Virus record (IMG/VR): IMGVR_UViG_3300000116_000021
Location: 21,178 to 57,022 of that record
Reading direction: 5' to 3' (one strand)
Length of the DNA stretch: 35,845 nucleotides
From: a virus
Shown here: positions 25,181 to 33,062 of the stretch, piece after piece
Layout of the letters: each line of letters opens with the position of its first letter
Position numbering within the stretch: position 1 is the stretch's first letter
Program-made: the position numbers and the translations under genes
The notes under the pieces: generated by a model
Seen by the model: the letters and a program-made list of their open reading frames with translations, nothing else
Told to the model about the DNA's origin: nothing
Databases searched by the model: none

Positions 25181-26614
25181 ATGCCCCAACAATCAACATT
25201 TGACAATAGTGGCGGATTCTTTGAGAGCGGTAAAAATCCGTATCTACCTAGCTCGAACCTATATAAATCTCCAATATTTTCTTTACATGGGAAACCCAGA
25301 ACTGGAGAACCAACACCAAAAATTGAATACGTTAATATATTCAATACTAAAGACGGTAGTACTGCATTATACAGAATACGACGGGGTTTTGCTGGGGTTG
25401 GAGTGTTTGATTTAAGAAAAGAAGACAGAATAGCTATACGCACATCTGATGGTAAATATGAACCTGAAGAATATGGCAAAAAAATATTAGATGAGAAAAA
25501 TCCAATATTAGGATCTGTTATGGAGAATTTGGTTAATGACGCATCTACAATATCAGAGGTGGAAAAAAACACAAGATTCAACTATATAAGTGGATATAAA
25601 GCCGAAAATCCCAATGAGGCAGCGAAAAAGTCACAAGCAGAATTAAATGCTCAGGCTGATGCAATTCTTCAAACTACGCCTGAAACGGAATTAGAAGTTA
25701 TTCCTAGTGTTGACGATAGTAATACTACTACACTAACATCTAGTGGCATTGTTGATGGAATATCTGCTAATAGTAATTTTAACAGTGGTGATTTGAGGTA
25801 TCCACTTGGAGTACCCAATAATATTGAGGTTGACTATATTAAATTCTCAGCATTAAAATATGCACCAGCAACGATAAATACAACAAATTTTGGAATATCA
25901 TCTGGAAGAAATGAAGTAATAGGTGAATCAGTTTATCTGCCAATTCAAGGACAAATTTCGGACACTAATGGTGTAGGATGGAATGAAGAAACTATAAATC
26001 CCCTCCAAATTGCAGGAGCAGGGATCGCTAATGGAACTATTACAGGTGGTGGTGGTGAGGGTGCAACGCGAATTCAAAATCTCTTAAATAGCGCCATAGG
26101 TAACAATGCAGAATTAAAACAAGCAGTAAAAGGTGCTGCAATCAACGCTGCTATTGGTGCAAACTTCCTCCCCAGAGAACAAAGAGCAATCTTCAACCCA
26201 AATACCGAACTACTATTCAATGGACCTCAACTTAGAGCATTCAACTTCACATTCAAATTGACACCAAGAAATGAACCCGAAGCAAAAAATATAAAAAATA
26301 TTATAAGGTTCTTTAAGATAAATATGGCAGCACAAACAACTTCAGGTGAAATATTCTTAAAAGCACCTAATGTGTTTAGAGTAGAATACTTATTAGGTAA
26401 CGATGCTGGAAATCATCAAGGTTTGAATTTAATAAAAGATTGTGGATTGCAGTCATTTGCTGTTGATTATACACCTGATGGAAGTTACATGACTGTTGGC
26501 AAAAATGGATCTATGTTTTCATATAGTCTCACAATGAGCTTTATGGAACTATTGCCAATATATGCTAAAGATTATAATGAAAACGAAGCAGCGAACCACC
26601 CAATAGGATACTAA
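25181..26614 (+). CDS. 48: Baseplate tail tube cap gp48
   Basis: 477 residues. The C-terminal part has TELLFNGPQLRAFNFTFKLT, PRNEPEAKNIKNIIRFFKIN, FRVEYLLG, DCGLQSFAVDYTPDGSYMTV and SYSLTMSFMELLPIYAKDY, all characteristic of gp48-type tube cap proteins. The N-terminal 130 residues are polar and a Thr/Ser/Asn-rich linker (about 150-200) follows. Gp48 and gp54 form the platform on which the tail tube polymerises. It precedes gp53 by 2 bases, so all three baseplate genes on this strand probably share one transcript. Confidence 0.82.
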   Translation: MPQQSTFDNSGGFFESGKNPYLPSSNLYKSPIFSLHGKPRTGEPTPKIEYVNIFNTKDGSTALYRIRRGFAGVGVFDLRKEDRIAIRTSDGKYEPEEYGKKILDEKNPILGSVMENLVNDASTISEVEKNTRFNYISGYKAENPNEAAKKSQAELNAQADAILQTTPETELEVIPSVDDSNTTTLTSSGIVDGISANSNFNSGDLRYPLGVPNNIEVDYIKFSALKYAPATINTTNFGISSGRNEVIGESVYLPIQGQISDTNGVGWNEETINPLQIAGAGIANGTITGGGGEGATRIQNLLNSAIGNNAELKQAVKGAAINAAIGANFLPREQRAIFNPNTELLFNGPQLRAFNFTFKLTPRNEPEAKNIKNIIRFFKINMAAQTTSGEIFLKAPNVFRVEYLLGNDAGNHQGLNLIKDCGLQSFAVDYTPDGSYMTVGKNGSMFSYSLTMSFMELLPIYAKDYNENEAANHPIGY

Positions 26615-26616
26615 AA

Positions 26617-28995
26617 ATGGCAAATTATTTTAGTCAAGTACCATTCTTAGCATATATTTCACGAGATACTGAAAAAAATACTCTTAATGACTATACTGTT
26701 GTCAAGAACTTATTTAAGAGAGCAAAGATAAGAGATGATATATTTCAAAATGTAAGTTATTTTGATAAGTATCAAGTTAAAGGAGATGAGCGCCCCGATC
26801 AAATTGCACAAAAAGTATATAATGATTCTTCATTAGATTGGGTCGTATTATTAGCAAATAACATTCAAAATTATTATGATGAATGGCCCAAATCACAATT
26901 GGCATTCGATAAATATCTTATAAAAAAATATGGTTCATATGATAATCTTTATGACATTCATCACTATGAAACTGAAAAAGCAATGTCAAGAGACGGTCAT
27001 ACCATTGTAGAATCTGGTATAGAAGTTGATGAAGGTTTTTTTAAAGCACCCGAATATGATCTTGAGAGAGATACAAGTATAATTTTACCTTCAGAAATAC
27101 CTGGAAACTTTGCATCAGCAACAGCAGAATACGATAATGGAAGTGGAGAAATTACAAAATTATCCATTGTAAGTGCAGGATCTGGATATACTAGCTTTGC
27201 AGAAGTTACCATTGAAGATCCCCCATTACCAAGAAGAGGCATTGTATCAGTTCAATTAAATGTCCCCCCAGATGAAAGAGAAGTTGGAGCAATAACACTT
27301 GTAGATTCTGGTACTGGATATACATATCAACCAAAAATAACATTTGATGATCCCCCACCAACAGTAACTGCAGAATTAGAAGCCGTTATCGGTGTTGGAG
27401 GAACAATACAAAGCGTTGGAATTGCATCAGCAGGAGATGGATATACGTTTATTCCAATTATAACATTCCCACCACCACCAAATATAATTGAAAGTGCAAT
27501 CTTTGTATCTGATACAACAATTACTGTTGAAAGTGGTTTTGAGGGTTTGTTCTTAAATGCAACAGGAACCAGATTATTTACATGCCATGGTGCAAACTCA
27601 TATACGAATGGAGTAATTCAACAATATGAACTATCATCTGCCCATGATATGTCAACTGCATCATTATTAAGATCTTTAACAGTAAATATCAATACGTTAA
27701 CATTTCAATATTGTACTGGTGTAGAATTTAGACCAGATGGAACAACAATGTACGTAAGTGGTCTTACAAACTCTGGTAATAAACTAGCACAGTACAATCT
27801 ATCCACACCTTGGGATATTAGCACCGCATCATTGGATGGAAGTATATCTATGCCAGCGATGGCAGGTATGAGAATACAAGATACTGGAGAACACATTTTT
27901 ATTGTCGATGTTGAAGATCCAGATACCATTAAAAAATATCAATGCACTGTAAACTGGGACATAACATCAATGTTCCCACTCCCAGTTCAAACTGCAAATA
28001 TTTCAATTATTTGTCAACCCAACGAATCATCTATTCGGGGATTCTCATTTAAAGATGATGGCACAAAAATGTATATTTCTGGTACTGATAATAATTCAGT
28101 ATTTGTAATCACATTAACAAATGCTTGGGATATTAGTGGTCTAACTCTTTTAGGGACTCTAAATGTTCAAAATAGTAGTGGAGACTCAACACCATTAGAT
28201 GTGTATACAAATCCATATGAAACTCTATTTTTTATTGGTGGAGCAATTAACAGAAAAATTTACACATATAATACGGATGTTACTGCATCAGCAACAGCAG
28301 AAGTTGGTATTGGAACTAGAGCAGAAACTATTATAAATGTAACTGTAACAAAACCTGGGGCTGGTTACACTACTACACCTCTACCACAAATCCAAATTCA
28401 ACCCCCAATTCCAGATAGAACAGCAAAAGGATATGTTACAATTGTTAATGGTTCAGTATCTGACATTATAATGCAAGACCGTGGATACAACTATAGAACA
28501 GCACCAACTGCAATTATAGAAGATCCATTTACTCCAATTACTGCAACAGCAAATGTGAAGACTGAGAATGGATTTGTAACTGAACTTAAATTGACAAATC
28601 CAGGAAGAGGATACAATTCTTCTCCTCAATTATTCTTCAGTAAACCTGGTCCGCTTTATACACCATCATTCGGTGAAGTATATGAGCGCGATGGACAAGA
28701 GTGGAAGTTTGATGGATATAACTGGAGACGTAGGTTAACATTTGGAACAATATATTATGATGATACTGCAGATGAGATATTAGAAATACCTGGAGCAGCA
28801 TCATCAAATGTAGTAACAAACTATGAGTATGAAGAGAGATTAGAGAATAAAAAAAGATTAATTTACTTACTAAAACCAGAATACTTATCAATGATATTCA
28901 ATGACTTAGATGATATTATGCCATATAAAAAAGGTTCTGAGCAATATGTGTCTCAGAACCTTAAAAGGGGAGATAACCCCAGATTATACAATTAA
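26617..28995 (+). CDS. 53: Baseplate wedge protein gp53 with beta-propeller-like insert
   Basis: 792 residues, several times the length of T4 gp53. Residues 1-140 (YFSQVPFLAYISRD, QKVYNDSSLDWVVLLANNIQ, NYYDEWPKSQLAFDKYLIKK) are the gp53 wedge domain. Three G-x-GYT-x-x-P motifs follow (about 186-280), then about 290-556 hold five degenerate repeats of 45-55 residues with 'F-x-x-D-G-T-x-M-Y-V-S-G ... QY-x-L-S-T-x-W-D-I-S-T-A-S-L', a beta-propeller-like pattern. Three more G-x-G/N-Y motifs come after (about 577-673), and then a conserved C-terminal end (EERLENKKRLIYLLKPEYLS). The extra region probably decorates the baseplate surface. Its last codons overlap an antisense terminator for gp32. Confidence 0.85.
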   Translation: MANYFSQVPFLAYISRDTEKNTLNDYTVVKNLFKRAKIRDDIFQNVSYFDKYQVKGDERPDQIAQKVYNDSSLDWVVLLANNIQNYYDEWPKSQLAFDKYLIKKYGSYDNLYDIHHYETEKAMSRDGHTIVESGIEVDEGFFKAPEYDLERDTSIILPSEIPGNFASATAEYDNGSGEITKLSIVSAGSGYTSFAEVTIEDPPLPRRGIVSVQLNVPPDEREVGAITLVDSGTGYTYQPKITFDDPPPTVTAELEAVIGVGGTIQSVGIASAGDGYTFIPIITFPPPPNIIESAIFVSDTTITVESGFEGLFLNATGTRLFTCHGANSYTNGVIQQYELSSAHDMSTASLLRSLTVNINTLTFQYCTGVEFRPDGTTMYVSGLTNSGNKLAQYNLSTPWDISTASLDGSISMPAMAGMRIQDTGEHIFIVDVEDPDTIKKYQCTVNWDITSMFPLPVQTANISIICQPNESSIRGFSFKDDGTKMYISGTDNNSVFVITLTNAWDISGLTLLGTLNVQNSSGDSTPLDVYTNPYETLFFIGGAINRKIYTYNTDVTASATAEVGIGTRAETIINVTVTKPGAGYTTTPLPQIQIQPPIPDRTAKGYVTIVNGSVSDIIMQDRGYNYRTAPTAIIEDPFTPITATANVKTENGFVTELKLTNPGRGYNSSPQLFFSKPGPLYTPSFGEVYERDGQEWKFDGYNWRRRLTFGTIYYDDTADEILEIPGAASSNVVTNYEYEERLENKKRLIYLLKPEYLSMIFNDLDDIMPYKKGSEQYVSQNLKRGDNPRLYN
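28927..28960 (-). terminator. Intrinsic terminator of gp32, inside gp53 coding end
   Basis: On the minus strand a perfect 9-bp stem GGTTCTGAG/CTCAGAACC with a 10-base loop is followed at once by six T (28927-28932). It lies 56 bases after the gp32 stop codon and within the last 25 codons of the opposing gp53 gene. On the plus strand the stem is followed by TTAAAA, so it would terminate poorly there. Confidence 0.88.
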
Positions 28996-29015
28996 ATTAT
29001 AATAAATCTTCTATA

Positions 29016-29978
29016 TCAACTCTCAGCGAGTTTTTGGAAGTATGACAGAGGATCATCTTCTTCACTGGAGGAATTTGATGAAGTTGCACTTTCAGAAGAA
29101 AGATTATTCAGTTCTTCCTTTATGTCAGGAGGAAGCACAGATCGTTCATTACTGCCACCACTAAAATTGGGAGCAAATGAACCACGCATATCATCTTCAC
29201 CTTGAACTTCCTCATCATTTTTTTGATTACGAGGAGTGCCCCTGCGACCAAGGACATAATCAAGACGTGTTTGAAGTTCATCGTAAGTCTTAAACTGATC
29301 AGTAGCAGTCATGGCAGAGAGCGAGTATTGCTTCTTCCAAAGTGCTTCTAGAGCGTCATCATCATTCAGAAGTGCTGAAGGAGAATCAAACTCAGACTTA
29401 TCATAATTCCAGTAACCATCAACCTTACGAATCTTCAGTTTAAAGTTTGCACCTTCCCAGAAGTCAAAGGGATTGATTGGACTTTCGTCTTCAAATTCTG
29501 GTTGCATTGCTGCCATGACCTTATCAAAGATCTTTTTACCAAACTTAAATAAGAAGACATTACCTTCATTAGAAGGATTTACAGGATCCTTAACAACATA
29601 GATGTTGCTGTAATAGGACAATTTACGCTTTTGCTTACGAACAACTTCTTTATCAGCATCATGACCACTGTTCCAAAGCTCACGATTGTGCTCTGATACA
29701 GGATCTTTCTGTCCGATAGTAGTCAAAGAATTTTCAATATACCAACCACCAGGACCTTGGAACCCATGAGTGTACATCTTTACCCATGGAAGATCTTCAC
29801 TATCAGGAGCAGGAAGGAAACGAATAACTGCGTATCCATTACCAGTTTTATCCATTTCTGGTTTCCAGAGACGGTCATCACCACCACTAGAATTACTATT
29901 CATCTTCTCAACTTCCTTGACAAGTTTTTGTGTCAAAGAACCTAGAGAAGATTGTTTTTTGAGATTTGCAAAAGACAT
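29016..29978 (-). CDS. 32: Single-stranded DNA-binding protein gp32
   Basis: 320 residues from ATG 29978 (MSFANLKKQSSLGSLTQKLV), chosen because AGG lies 8 bases upstream and T4-like gp32 N-termini look like this; an upstream in-frame start at 30080 would add 34 unlikely residues that cover the promoter. Core: RFLPAPDSEDLPWVKMYTHG, FQGPGGWYIENSLTTIG, YYSNIYVVKDPVNPSNEGNV, FKFGKKIFDKVM. The C-terminus is acidic and Ser-rich (SSSEEDDPLSYFQKLAES), as in gp32, where it recruits replication partners such as gp59. It is the last gene of the replication block and has its own consensus promoter and terminator. Confidence 0.93.
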   Translation of the reverse strand: MSFANLKKQSSLGSLTQKLVKEVEKMNSNSSGGDDRLWKPEMDKTGNGYAVIRFLPAPDSEDLPWVKMYTHGFQGPGGWYIENSLTTIGQKDPVSEHNRELWNSGHDADKEVVRKQKRKLSYYSNIYVVKDPVNPSNEGNVFLFKFGKKIFDKVMAAMQPEFEDESPINPFDFWEGANFKLKIRKVDGYWNYDKSEFDSPSALLNDDDALEALWKKQYSLSAMTATDQFKTYDELQTRLDYVLGRRGTPRNQKNDEEVQGEDDMRGSFAPNFSGGSNERSVLPPDIKEELNNLSSESATSSNSSSEEDDPLSYFQKLAES

Positions 29979-30027
29979 TAGATTACCTAAGATTTTTTTT
30001 GTATTCGGCTTGTAGTTGTACCCTTGA

Positions 30028-30068
30028 GGCACTTGCGGCGAGTACGTACCTATAATAGTGCAAGTGCC
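30028..30068 (-). repeat. 9-bp inverted repeat around the gp32 promoter start
   Basis: GGCACTTGC (30028-30036) and GCAAGTGCC (30060-30068) are perfect reverse complements, separated by 23 bases. One arm lies in the -35/-10 spacer, the other just after the expected transcription start, so it looks like an operator on DNA more than an RNA hairpin of the gp32 transcript. Confidence 0.6.
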
Positions 30069-30080
30069 CGTTATTGTCAA
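30052..30080 (-). promoter_or_regulatory. Consensus sigma-70 promoter of gp32
   Basis: Minus strand: perfect -35 TTGACA (30075-30080), 17-base spacer, -10 TATTAT (30052-30057). Transcription would start near 30045 and give a leader of about 67 bases before the gp32 ATG, room for a T4-like autoregulatory operator. The -35 overlaps the stop of the upstream DUF1825 gene. Confidence 0.85.
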
Positions 30081-30415
30081 ATTTCTGGTTCGTTTACCTG
30101 ATCTTTCATGTGATCGATCAGTTTTTCCATATTACTAAAAATTACATTCATATCCACATTTTCAGGCATCCCAAGCATGGTAGCAGATTTAACGATATTC
30201 TGCTTCATTTTTATTGCTTCTGGATCGTCGGATAGGGACAATCTAGCATAAAGTATTTTTTGCTTATCAATAAGAGTTTTTAGAAGATCCACATGATCAA
30301 TCTTATCTTGCTTATCCATTGTATAAAAACTAAACATTTTTGCGTATAGTTTTTCTTGCAATTCGTTAATATGAACAATTTCTGCTCTCACAACATCAGA
30401 TTCAAAAAAAGTCAT
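30077..30415 (-). CDS. DUF1825 family protein
   Basis: 112 residues from ATG 30415 (MTFFESDVVRAEIVHINELQ); AAGGA 10 bases upstream supports this codon over the GTG three codons earlier. MDKQDKIDHVDLLKTLIDKQ, KILYARLSLSDDPEAI and MLGMPENVDMN match the cyanobacterial/cyanophage DUF1825 family, which is helical and of unknown function. The ATG overlaps the gp59 stop (ATGA). Placement between gp59 and gp32 suggests a role tied to replication or late transcription, but this is only context. Confidence 0.75.
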   Translation of the reverse strand: MTFFESDVVRAEIVHINELQEKLYAKMFSFYTMDKQDKIDHVDLLKTLIDKQKILYARLSLSDDPEAIKMKQNIVKSATMLGMPENVDMNVIFSNMEKLIDHMKDQVNEPEI

Positions 30416-31017
30416 AGAACACAATCCTTTAAAATTTTACGAAATTTAAATATATCAATATTTAGGAAAGAATCATACTTTTTAATTGTTTTAGATGTCG
30501 TCTCCCAAACAGGATCTTCTAATTTTTTATCAAAATCGCGACTAAAATTCAAAATACGATTTAGTATTATTAAAGTTTCAATAGATATGTGACCCTGAAG
30601 ATGTAACTTGAAAACATTGGGATGTTGCCCATTTTCAATTTTGAACAAAGAATCCAAATCAGTATTAACCATCATATTTTCAACTTCCCCCCTAAAAATA
30701 TAACTCAAACTTTGTATTCTCTTTTGCCACTCAACATAAGCAGATTCACCTTCTCGAATCATCTCACCTATCCAAGTTGTATCTCCAGATGCCACAAAAT
30801 TTGAGACAAAAAAGTCAACAACTTCCTTATCATTTTTTTGTCTACTCATCTTCTCAAACCAATACCTATCTCTTCTCTTATAAAAAGATTGAAGAGAAGC
30901 ACGAGTTTTACCACAATATTTGTGATAGTCGTACTTATCTTTTGTAAAGTGATTCTTCAGTCCAAGATAAGTTTTGTATACGTCAAAGGGAGTCATTTTT
31001 ACAAAAAGGGTTTTCAC
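30412..31017 (-). CDS. 59: Helicase loader gp59
   Basis: 201 residues. TPFDVYKTYLGLKNHFTKDK, YDYHKYCGKTRASLQSFYKR, RDRYWFEKMSRQ and EWQKRIQSLSYIF match gp59 of T4-like phages, the protein that loads gp41 helicase onto gp32-coated forks. The GTG at 31017 is chosen because AGGGA stands 8 bases before it; the ATG at 30996 (MTPFDVYK) has no Shine-Dalgarno but is a possible start. A 39-base gap separates it from gp33; the stop overlaps the DUF1825 start. Confidence 0.88.
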   Translation of the reverse strand: MKTLFVKMTPFDVYKTYLGLKNHFTKDKYDYHKYCGKTRASLQSFYKRRDRYWFEKMSRQKNDKEVVDFFVSNFVASGDTTWIGEMIREGESAYVEWQKRIQSLSYIFRGEVENMMVNTDLDSLFKIENGQHPNVFKLHLQGHISIETLIILNRILNFSRDFDKKLEDPVWETTSKTIKKYDSFLNIDIFKFRKILKDCVL

Positions 31018-31056
31018 TTAATTTTCCCTGGGATAAATTTTACGATTTTTTCTCAA

Positions 31057-31332
31057 TTAAAAAACCAATTTTGCTCTGGATGTTCTCTTGAGGAAGTTTA
31101 ATTCCACAGCATCACACTTAATTTTTTCTTTAAGTGGTTTAGTTATTAGTTTAGGAACTGATTGCAAATCAATTGAATTGCAATCACAAAAGTAAACTAT
31201 AGCATCGATATAATTCATGGTCTCATTATCTCTAACTAAGTATTCAATCTCTTGAGCAAACTTTGTAGGACAAAAAAACTTTTTTTCTAATACCTTTTCA
31301 AACTCATCTTCGATCTTACTAGGCATATGCAT
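31057..31332 (-). CDS. 33: Late transcription coactivator gp33
   Basis: 91 residues from ATG 31332 (or 89 from ATG 31326). KIEDEFEKVLEKKFFCPTKF, AQEIEYLVRDNETMNYIDAI, FCDCNSIDLQSVPKLITKPL and KEKIKCDAVELNFLK are typical of cyanophage gp33, which links the sigma-like gp55/RNA polymerase to the sliding clamp at late promoters. The C-terminus SRAKLVF ends in a hydrophobic residue pair, in line with a clamp-binding tail. The 5' end overlaps the nuclease stop in another frame. It fits the presence of T4 late motifs in this window. Confidence 0.82.
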   Translation of the reverse strand: MHMPSKIEDEFEKVLEKKFFCPTKFAQEIEYLVRDNETMNYIDAIVYFCDCNSIDLQSVPKLITKPLKEKIKCDAVELNFLKRTSRAKLVF

Positions 31333-31993
31333 CCAGCTTGTAGTTAACAAACTCTCTAATGTATTCTTGTAGAAGTTTGATGTATTTTGTTTTGTCATAT
31401 TCTTCATAAACAACGCAATCTCCGTCTTCGCATGCCATAATAATGACAAGTTTTTTTACACTAATACCAGTAAGTTCATAAAGCATACATCCATATGCCA
31501 TACATTGAACAAAATAATGCTCAACCCACTCTACTGGTTTTGGTTTCTTTGAAGTCTTAAAATCAATAATTGCTAACTCACCATCAAATTCAGCAATACA
31601 GTCTACAGTGCCAGCAATACCTAGCACCTTACTATATAGAGACCTTTCTAGCGCGTGAATATTAGTAATTTTATCCAACTCTGGTTTGGCAATCTTAAAA
31701 AGATATTCTGACAGGGGTTGGACCTTTGGAAGATCACTATTTTTTAAGTAATACTCCGTAAGGGTGTGCATATCTGTTCCACGACTTGTAGATTGCTTGG
31801 TAATTTTATCGGCCTTTGCATTACCAACCTTTTTCCTCCAGTTAATAAAAATCTCACGATTTTTATGACTAGTTACAGACGTAATAGAGACTAACTTTAG
31901 AAGTTCTCCATCATCTGGAACAGAATAGAATCGAACCCCATCAATAGTCTCACGACTCAGACTAGGCAAATCAATTTCAACGTGATCAAACAT
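31319..31993 (-). CDS. RecB/Cas4-like PD-(D/E)xK exonuclease
   Basis: 224 residues from ATG 31993. Motifs in order: RGTDMH (H76), ALERSLYSK (E116), GIAGTVDCIAEFDG (D131), LAIIDFKTSKKPK (D144, K146) and FVQCMAYGCMLYEL (Q-x-x-x-Y motif). These make a complete RecB-family nuclease active site. In cyanophages such proteins are linked to recombination or host DNA degradation. The start shares a base with the PhoH stop (TGATG) and TTAGG stands just upstream. Its 3' end overlaps gp33 by 14 bases. No iron-sulfur cysteine cluster is obvious. Confidence 0.85.
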   Translation of the reverse strand: MFDHVEIDLPSLSRETIDGVRFYSVPDDGELLKLVSITSVTSHKNREIFINWRKKVGNAKADKITKQSTSRGTDMHTLTEYYLKNSDLPKVQPLSEYLFKIAKPELDKITNIHALERSLYSKVLGIAGTVDCIAEFDGELAIIDFKTSKKPKPVEWVEHYFVQCMAYGCMLYELTGISVKKLVIIMACEDGDCVVYEEYDKTKYIKLLQEYIREFVNYKLDAYA

Positions 31994-32745
31994 CAATAAC
32001 CTAACTCATGTTTTGCAATAAGGTATTCTTTACATAGACCAGAACGAACAATATCATCAAGACCAAACTCAATAATATCAAACGAGGGCATAACCCTAAG
32101 AATCTTCATAAAATCCACAATACCATTTTTTTCATTGGTTTTTTGCAAATCAGATTGAGTTGCATCACCACAGAAACAAATTTTTGTATCTTTACCTGCC
32201 CTTGTTATTATACTATCAAGTTCATGAAAATTCAAGTTTTGAAATTCATCAACAATAATAATTGCTTTATCTAAAGTTGTTCCCCTAAGAAAAGAAGTAG
32301 ACCAAAAACTGATTGTACCCTGAGTTTTGAGATTTCCATATAGCATTTCAAAATCAGAGTCAGTCTCCATCCTAAACATATATTTTACCATATTTTTATA
32401 TGGAATCTGATAGATATCTGCTTTATCCTCATGGGTTCCAGGAAGGAATCCAATCTCTCTAGTAGCAACCAAAGAACGAACGATGTAGATCTTCTCATAG
32501 GGTGAGTTCTCATCAAGAACATCCTTTAAAGCATTATACAATGTAATAAAGGTTTTTCCTGTACCAGCACACCCATATACAACTAAATTTTTATTAACAG
32601 AAAATGAATCACATAAAGATGATTGATTTTCTGTTAATGGTTTAACATCAAGTAAGAAGTCCGTATTAATTGGTTTTTTTCTTAACTTTCTAATAGACAT
32701 ACCATCAGACATAGTTTGCAATTCACCTCTCCTCTTTCTTGCCAT
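31993..32745 (-). CDS. phoH: PhoH-like ATPase
   Basis: 250 residues. Walker A GCAGTGKT (58-65), IYIVRSLVATREIGFLPGTH, Walker B IIIVDEFQN and ICFCGDATQSDLQ, all typical of the PhoH P-loop family (related to SF1 helicases). phoH is a near-universal cyanophage gene; its role in infection is unknown and the link to phosphate stress is not proven in phages. A perfect late motif (32797-32804) and a sigma-70-like promoter (32765-32794) both precede it. It is translationally coupled to the nuclease gene. Confidence 0.92.
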   Translation of the reverse strand: MARKRRGELQTMSDGMSIRKLRKKPINTDFLLDVKPLTENQSSLCDSFSVNKNLVVYGCAGTGKTFITLYNALKDVLDENSPYEKIYIVRSLVATREIGFLPGTHEDKADIYQIPYKNMVKYMFRMETDSDFEMLYGNLKTQGTISFWSTSFLRGTTLDKAIIIVDEFQNLNFHELDSIITRAGKDTKICFCGDATQSDLQKTNEKNGIVDFMKILRVMPSFDIIEFGLDDIVRSGLCKEYLIAKHELGY

Positions 32746-32764
32746 AAATCTTACTTCTCAATGA

Positions 32765-32794
32765 ATAGTATTAAAGAATTACAATCTTTGTAAA
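32765..32794 (-). promoter_or_regulatory. Possible sigma-70-type promoter of phoH
   Basis: Minus strand: TTTACA (32789-32794), 18-base spacer, TACTAT (32765-32770), about 20 bases before the phoH ATG. Each hexamer differs from consensus, so support is moderate. Confidence 0.4.
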
Positions 32795-32796
32795 AA

Positions 32797-32804
32797 TATT
32801 TATA
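32797..32804 (-). promoter_or_regulatory. Perfect late promoter TATAAATA before phoH
   Basis: Minus-strand TATAAATA 52-59 bases before the phoH ATG, in the gap after the 82-residue gene. It may give late expression of phoH and of the nuclease, gp33 and gp59 genes behind it. Confidence 0.65.
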
Positions 32805-32813
32805 ATCACAATA

Positions 32814-33062
32814 TTAGATTTTAGTGACTAAAGATCCAGGTGCTTTGGATGCTTTATTAAGGACTTCATTCCATTCTGGTTTCTGTTTAATCAAACGATC
32901 TTTCCATTCACCAACTTCAAGTCCCAATAATGGGGCATTGTCTGGCGTATAATATCGTTGCCAATCTGGATTATCTTCACTCCACTTATCCCAGTCATGA
33001 ATACTCATGACAACTTCTTTAGTTTCGCCAGTCTCCTGGTGCTTTACGGGGTACGTTGCCAT
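32814..33062 (-). CDS. Small conserved phage protein (82 aa)
   Basis: 82 residues from ATG 33062: MATYPVKHQETGETKEVVMS then IHDWDKWSEDNPDWQRYYTP. The opening 'TY-P-V-K-H-x-ETGE-x-K' resembles the first strands of FmdB-like zinc ribbon proteins common in T4-like phages, but no cysteines are present, so zinc binding is ruled out. The start overlaps the thyX stop by one base (TAATG). Function unknown. The spacing implies cotranscription with thyX. Confidence 0.7.
   Translation of the reverse strand: MATYPVKHQETGETKEVVMSIHDWDKWSEDNPDWQRYYTPDNAPLLGLEVGEWKDRLIKQKPEWNEVLNKASKAPGSLVTKI

Noticed and set aside
28967-28980. GGGG-AGATAA-CCCC as a terminator for gp53
   Set aside because: Only 4 bp and no T-run follows on the plus strand; not enough for intrinsic termination.
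29979-30080. N-terminal extension of gp32 by 34 residues
   Set aside because: The extension covers the promoter and leader, does not resemble gp32, and a good ribosome site precedes ATG 29978.
31333-31449. Longer frame for gp33 (130 codons)
   Set aside because: The extra 39 codons overlap the nuclease active frame and are unlike gp33; ATG 31332 or 31326 fits the family length.
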